From positions 1 through 17,707 of the forward strand of contig CAZMPM010000025.1 in assembly GCA_964568525.1 (NCBI GenBank): 17,707 nt of DNA. Reading direction: 5' to 3'. The notes beneath the pieces were generated by a model. The model worked only from the letters and a program-made list of their open reading frames with translations, was not told the DNA's origin and made no database searches. The position numbers were made by a program, and so were the translations under genes. This DNA is from CAYZPB01 sp964568525. GTDB lineage: Bacteria > Bacillota > Bacilli > Tepidibacillales > Tepidibacillaceae. Below, piece by piece: positions 14,302 through 17,707 of the stretch (the first letter of the stretch is position 1; every line of letters begins with the position of its first letter).

Positions 14302-15120
14302 TTAACCGAGATTTACTAGTGTTCGCTCGCGCTTAGCAAATAGAGCAGTCTGCTTAACGCCATATTCTTGCAGATAAGCAAGTCCCTGCTCGTAAAATTC
14401 GCCAACTTGGCTAGGGTGGTGTGCATCCGAGTTAATTATCATCGGTATATCTAGCTCAACCAGTCGTTTCATTAGCTCAGGTGCTGGATAAAGCTCTTGC
14501 ACTGGCTTGCGGAGACCAGCAGTACTCATCTCAACGACGATGCCGCTATTAGCGATTTTGTCGGTAATGTTATCGTAGAGAGCAAATAGCCGATCCTGTT
14601 CAGCGGGTTCCGGCCGATGACCATAAACTTTAATAACATCAAGATGGCCGAGAATGTCGAAAAGCTTAGACTCAATCAATCGCTCGATTACTGCAAAGTA
14701 ATCTTCATAGATATCGATTACCGGACGATCGTCCCAACCGGCAATCATCTCCTTTAAATCGAAGCCCCAGTCGCCTAACCAGTGGACAGAGCCGATTACA
14801 TAGTCCCAAGGGTAACTGTTAATAAACTCAGCCAGCTCATCCTTTTTACCGGGAGTGTAGTCTAGTTCGATTCCGAGTTTAACCGGCAAGCCGCTGTTTT
14901 TGGCTGTTTCAATCAGGCCAATATACTCATTCAGATCTTCTGTCTGCCTCGCAGTAATCCAGGGATTAGACAGTAAATGCTCAGTTTGTTTAAAGCGATA
15001 GGCGTGTTCAGAAAATCCGAGATCAGTAATGCCTTTTTCATTAGCCATATCAAGATACTTTTTCAGCCACTCCATCGTGTAAGGACCAGTTTCCAAATGC
15101 ACATGATAATCAGTAATCAT
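14302..15120 (-). CDS. PHP-domain phosphoesterase, histidinol-phosphatase-like
   Basis: A 272-residue PHP-domain protein of the HisK/HisJ-type group, whose members hydrolyse L-histidinol phosphate in histidine synthesis. PHP metal-site motifs are present: H6 and H8 (DYHVH), E38-H39 (FSEH), E85 (GIELDY), H113 (GSVHW), H159 (ILGHLD), and D232 and H234 (NSDAHH). The start is ATG at 15120, preceded by AAAGGAG; the frame is open further upstream but only within the preceding gene. Its ribosome binding site overlaps the stop of that gene, with 4 bases between stop and start, so the two are translationally linked. No his operon gene is nearby, so histidinol phosphate is the family default rather than proven; other sugar or nucleotide phosphates are possible. 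Confidence 0.82.
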   Translation of the reverse strand: MITDYHVHLETGPYTMEWLKKYLDMANEKGITDLGFSEHAYRFKQTEHLLSNPWITARQTEDLNEYIGLIETAKNSGLPVKLGIELDYTPGKKDELAEFINSYPWDYVIGSVHWLGDWGFDLKEMIAGWDDRPVIDIYEDYFAVIERLIESKLFDILGHLDVIKVYGHRPEPAEQDRLFALYDNITDKIANSGIVVEMSTAGLRKPVQELYPAPELMKRLVELDIPMIINSDAHHPSQVGEFYEQGLAYLQEYGVKQTALFAKRERTLVNLG

Positions 15121-15124
15121 TCTG

Positions 15125-15721
15125 CTACTCCTTTGCGAGTTCTGTTTCGATGCTCTCCTTGATCTGCTGAGCATCTTTTTCGTAAAGAATTTCCCATTCT
15201 AAACGTTGGGGCGCTGGCAGTAGTGCCACGCACAAATCTATATCTAGTTGACGAAGCGTGTCTTCAGTCAACTTTTTATAGCTATAGTAGAGCAGCCGTG
15301 TAGAAAAAATCGGATACTCAAAACTATGTGAGATTAAATCAATCTGGCGTTGTTCGTCGATTTTTGCCAGCTGTGGTACCAGTTGGTACACCTCTTCCAA
15401 CTTAGCAAAGGCTTTAACTAATTCCAACGGGATGTTCAGAGATTCCGCCTGGTTATTGCCCAGTGCATTGTATTTAAAGTAGGTCTGACTCGCATAGAGC
15501 ATGTATGACTCAAAGTTTTCAACCCGAAATCTTAAGCCTCGTTCAAGCGCCTTATCAACAGAAAGCTCGACCAGTTGATTAAAATAATCATCTGTAAAGT
15601 CGCTGTAGAGCGGTCTGATATTCGTTAAGTGGTGCTTGTAATGTTGTTTAAGAGCATCATAGGCTGGTTGGTCACCTGCAAGTGCCTCCTGCCAATAAGC
15701 CGTAATCGCCTGATTATTCAT
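15125..15721 (-). CDS. Uncharacterised 198-residue protein with sigma-factor-like layout
   Basis: I do not recognise a named family. The start is ATG 15721, with GAGG just upstream; an in-frame TTG at 15736 lies too close to the predicted transcription start. The protein is helical, soluble and without cysteine-rich, signal or membrane segments. Its pattern recalls sigma-70 proteins. The N-terminus (YWQEALAGDQPAYDALKQHY) resembles the start of region 2, IPLELVKAFAKLEEVYQLV recalls region 3, and LPAPQRLEWEILYEKDAQQI near the end recalls region 4 with its LP-x-x-QR. The -10 recognition motifs of an active sigma are not clear, so it may be a degenerate sigma-like regulator or only a chance resemblance. 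It is the first gene of a two-gene unit with the PHP enzyme. Confidence 0.6.
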   Translation of the reverse strand: MNNQAITAYWQEALAGDQPAYDALKQHYKHHLTNIRPLYSDFTDDYFNQLVELSVDKALERGLRFRVENFESYMLYASQTYFKYNALGNNQAESLNIPLELVKAFAKLEEVYQLVPQLAKIDEQRQIDLISHSFEYPIFSTRLLYYSYKKLTEDTLRQLDIDLCVALLPAPQRLEWEILYEKDAQQIKESIETELAKE

Positions 15722-15750
15722 TGATATACCTCGCAAATGATATTTTCTAT

Positions 15751-15759
15751 ATTATAGCA
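15751..15759 (-). promoter_or_regulatory. Extended -10 promoter for the sigma-like/PHP unit
   Basis: On the minus strand TGCTATAAT (15759-15751) is a consensus extended -10. The -35 at 17 bp (CTATAT) is poor, which extended -10 promoters tolerate. Transcription should begin near 15744, about 23 bases before the ATG at 15721. Confidence 0.5.
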
Positions 15760-15819
15760 TTTTTTCTTGCCAAATATAGACCCTACCAGCTTGCGTAGTG
15801 CAATTTTTCCAAAAACCGC

Positions 15820-15825
15820 TATAAT
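15820..15825 (+). promoter_or_regulatory. -10 box upstream of nth
   Basis: A consensus TATAAT lies 33 bases before the nth start codon, placing the transcription start near 15832. No good -35 is present at 16-18 bp (AGTGCA at 17 bp). The divergent promoter for the sigma-like gene is about 65 bp away, so the two units share a 137-bp intergenic region. Confidence 0.4.
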
Positions 15826-15858
15826 AGTTAATACAGACTTATAAAACGGGTGATAAAT

Positions 15859-16488
15859 ATGCAGGCTGATGTAGCGACAATTCTTACAATACTCGACAAA
15901 ATGTATCCGGGTGCCAACTGTGAGCTAGAGCATCAGACGCCGTTTGAATTATTGGTGGCGACAATTCTATCTGCACAAGCAACCGACAAAAAAGTTAACG
16001 AGATTACTTCGGTTTTATTCCGCAAGTATAATACTGCAGAACAGTTTGCTAAGCTTTCGGTTGAAGAGTTGGAGAAAGAAATTAGACAGATTGGTCTGTC
16101 TCGTACCAAGAGCAGAAACATTATTGCTGCAGCTAAGCTTATTATGGAGCAACACGCTGGCGAGGTGCCACGAACTCGGGAGGAGCTTGAGGCGTTGCCT
16201 GGTGTGGGTCGTAAAACCGCCAATGTAGTTTTAAGCACAGCATTCGGAGTGCCTACTATTGCTGTGGATACGCATGTTTTCCGCGTTGCTAATCGGCTGG
16301 GACTTGCGGATAGTGCTGATGTGCGAACGACTGAGGAGCAGCTAATGCTGCGGATTCCGCAGGAGCAGTGGATTAGCACGCACCACGGGTTAATCTGGCA
16401 TGGGCGTAGGCTCTGCTTTGCGCGCAAGCCAAACTGTGTACGCTGTGATCTTTTGTTCGCTTGCAAAGAGGGAGAAAATTTTTTGTAG
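15859..16488 (+). CDS. nth: Endonuclease III (DNA glycosylase/AP lyase)
   Basis: This 209-residue base-excision repair enzyme removes oxidised pyrimidines and nicks the abasic site. The helix-hairpin-helix and catalytic lysine are in LPGVGRKTANVV (K119), and the catalytic Asp is in VDTHVFR (D137). The C-terminus holds the 4Fe-4S cluster motif C186-x6-C193-x2-C196-x5-C202. Length and motif order are normal for Nth. I choose ATG 15859, which has GGGTGA a few bases upstream; an in-frame GTG at 15850 would add three residues and lies within that sequence. The next gene starts 12 bases after its stop, so they are probably cotranscribed. Confidence 0.96.
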   Translation: MQADVATILTILDKMYPGANCELEHQTPFELLVATILSAQATDKKVNEITSVLFRKYNTAEQFAKLSVEELEKEIRQIGLSRTKSRNIIAAAKLIMEQHAGEVPRTREELEALPGVGRKTANVVLSTAFGVPTIAVDTHVFRVANRLGLADSADVRTTEEQLMLRIPQEQWISTHHGLIWHGRRLCFARKPNCVRCDLLFACKEGENFL

Positions 16489-16500
16489 AGAGGTCTAATG

Positions 16501-17707
16501 ATGAGTAGAAGGCATGATTTACGGAGAACAAAAAAAAGAAGAAAAGGAACAGTACTAGTAGTACTATTATTTGTGCTGGTAATCCTTGCGGCTGTTGCGG
16601 CGTTGGTCTATTTTTATCTGCCATATTTTCAGGAAGCGAAGATTAATCCGTCTTTAGAGATTAGAATCTATCATATGGGCGAACTAGTTGAAGAGAAAGG
16701 CTATCAAGATGAGGGGATTCTCTATTTGCCGTTTAACTATATTAAGAAGTATTTCGATCCGGAAATTTATCGCGATGATGAGGCGGGTTATGTCATTATC
16801 ACGACTGATCAGAATGTTTTTCATCTGCCACAAGGAGATTATGAAGAGCTGCTTAATTTAGAGCCATATGAGTTTACCTATCCGGTAAGAAAAATCAATA
16901 ATGAGGTCTACTTAGCTGTTGATCCTTTGGTGGATTATTATGAGCTTTCTGTGCAATATGTTGAGTCTGATAAGATTTTTCTTGTACATAATTTATCGGA
17001 ACCGCTATTGCAAGGGAGGGTACTTCAAGAAACAAAATTACGTGAGGAAACGAACGCTAACTCATCAAGCTATGGCGTAGTCGCGGCTGGTGCAAAATTA
17101 AATATAATGCGCGAAGTTGAGGGCTGGTATTGGGTTGAAACGCCGACTGGCTTAGTTGGCTATGTTGATAAGAAGCAAGTTGAAATTACCGGCTATCATC
17201 TGGAGCGAATTGAGAAGACCCCATACGCACCCTGGAATCCGATTGGTGAGCCAATTCAGCTTGTTTGGGAATATGTAAATAAATATAACAGAACTGATAT
17301 TAGCAAAATTGGAGCACTAGACGGCATTAATGTTGTTTCGCCGACTTGGTTTAGCCTGAAAGAAGATGGACTTATAGCGAATATTGCTGACAAACGCTAT
17401 GTCGATTGGGCTCATTCGCGTAATTATCAGGTGTGGGGACTTTTTTCCAACAGTTTTGACCCCGCTCTTACCAGCAAAATGCTGGCTGATTCAGCTCTGC
17501 GTAACAAAGTGATTAAGCAGATTCTAAGCTACGTTGATCTATACGAATTGGACGGAATCAATCTTGATTTTGAGAATGTATATTTACGCGATAAGGATCG
17601 GTTCGTACAGTTTGTGCGCGAGTTAACGCCACTTTTGCATGAGAAAGGTCGTACATTTTCTCTTGATTTAACTTTTCATTCGCTCAGTGAAAATTGGTCG
17701 ATGTTCA
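16501..17707 (+). CDS. Membrane-anchored SH3/GH18 glycosyl hydrolase, truncated by the right edge
   Basis: At least 402 residues are visible and the 3' end is outside the window. The N-terminus is strongly basic (SRRHDLRRTKKRRKG), followed by one membrane helix at about 17-41, so the enzyme is anchored with its bulk outside. Residues of about 45-165 resemble a copper-amine-oxidase-N-like stalk domain found in Bacillota wall enzymes. An SH3-type domain lies at about 178-230 (GWYWVETPTGLVGYV). The GH18 barrel starts at about 255, with catalytic motif DGINLDFE at 351-358 and proton donor E358. Having Asn in place of the second Asp (DGxDxDxE) is typical of SleL/YaaH-like enzymes that cut cortex or wall glycan, rather than of chitinases. 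ATG 16501 has GAGAGG seven bases upstream; ATG 16498 is equally possible. Confidence 0.85.
   Translation, partial: MSRRHDLRRTKKRRKGTVLVVLLFVLVILAAVAALVYFYLPYFQEAKINPSLEIRIYHMGELVEEKGYQDEGILYLPFNYIKKYFDPEIYRDDEAGYVIITTDQNVFHLPQGDYEELLNLEPYEFTYPVRKINNEVYLAVDPLVDYYELSVQYVESDKIFLVHNLSEPLLQGRVLQETKLREETNANSSSYGVVAAGAKLNIMREVEGWYWVETPTGLVGYVDKKQVEITGYHLERIEKTPYAPWNPIGEPIQLVWEYVNKYNRTDISKIGALDGINVVSPTWFSLKEDGLIANIADKRYVDWAHSRNYQVWGLFSNSFDPALTSKMLADSALRNKVIKQILSYVDLYELDGINLDFENVYLRDKDRFVQFVRELTPLLHEKGRTFSLDLTFHSLSENWSMF

Noticed and set aside
15121..15174. Upstream in-frame extension of the PHP gene (18 extra residues)
   Set aside because: It overlaps the preceding gene's coding region, is rich in Ser/Arg/Gln unlike the family, and ATG 15120 has an ideal AAAGGAG.

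Overview
The window looks like a chromosomal segment from a low-GC Bacillota (Firmicutes-type) bacterium. The DNA is AT-rich, most genes have strong AGGAG-type ribosome binding sites, several promoters carry TGnTATAAT extended -10 boxes, and the gene families (LytTR two-component system, oligoendopeptidase F, xxxLxxG heptad protein, SleL/YaaH-like GH18 enzyme) are typical of that phylum. The GH18 enzyme hints at a spore-forming lineage or a descendant of one, but I cannot name a genus. I see no tRNA, rRNA, CRISPR array, insertion sequence or phage gene. No gene-free stretch exceeds about 250 bases.

Layout. (1) 1-785, minus strand: the first 11 codons of an unidentified gene at the left edge, preceded by a DEDDh 3'-5' exonuclease. 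(2) 857-945: a control region with three 9-bp direct repeats spaced 20-21 bp, just upstream of an extended -10 promoter. (3) 968-4775, plus strand: a probable four-gene operon of a soluble LytS-like histidine kinase, a LytTR response regulator, a cation diffusion facilitator and lipoate-protein ligase A, closed by a bidirectional hairpin terminator. (4) 4807-5955, minus strand: a single baeRF-family protein (bacterial relative of eRF1/Pelota) with its own promoter. (5) 6208-12531, plus strand: an MMPL/RND exporter, a secreted xxxLxxG heptad-repeat protein that starts on the next base, and oligoendopeptidase F. (6) 12630-14222: serA, with an unusual repeated AT-rich leader and a terminator. (7) 14302-15721, minus strand: a two-gene unit of an unrecognised sigma-factor-like protein and a PHP-domain histidinol-phosphatase-like enzyme. 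(8) 15859 to the right edge, plus strand: endonuclease III (nth) and a truncated membrane-anchored SH3-GH18 glycosidase.

How the parts may work together. The tandem repeats upstream of the kinase gene have the size, period and approximate sequence of LytTR-regulator sites, so the response regulator may control its own operon and perhaps the divergent exonuclease gene. Several characterised LytS/LytTR systems sense pyruvate, so a lipoate ligase (needed for pyruvate dehydrogenase) in the same operon is suggestive, but this is inference. The MMPL pump and the abutting heptad-repeat protein probably form an envelope export assembly: the pump has small outer loops and the partner offers a predicted long helical hairpin with a roughly 230-residue tip. 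The rest is housekeeping: serine synthesis, peptide turnover, base-excision repair and cell-wall hydrolysis.
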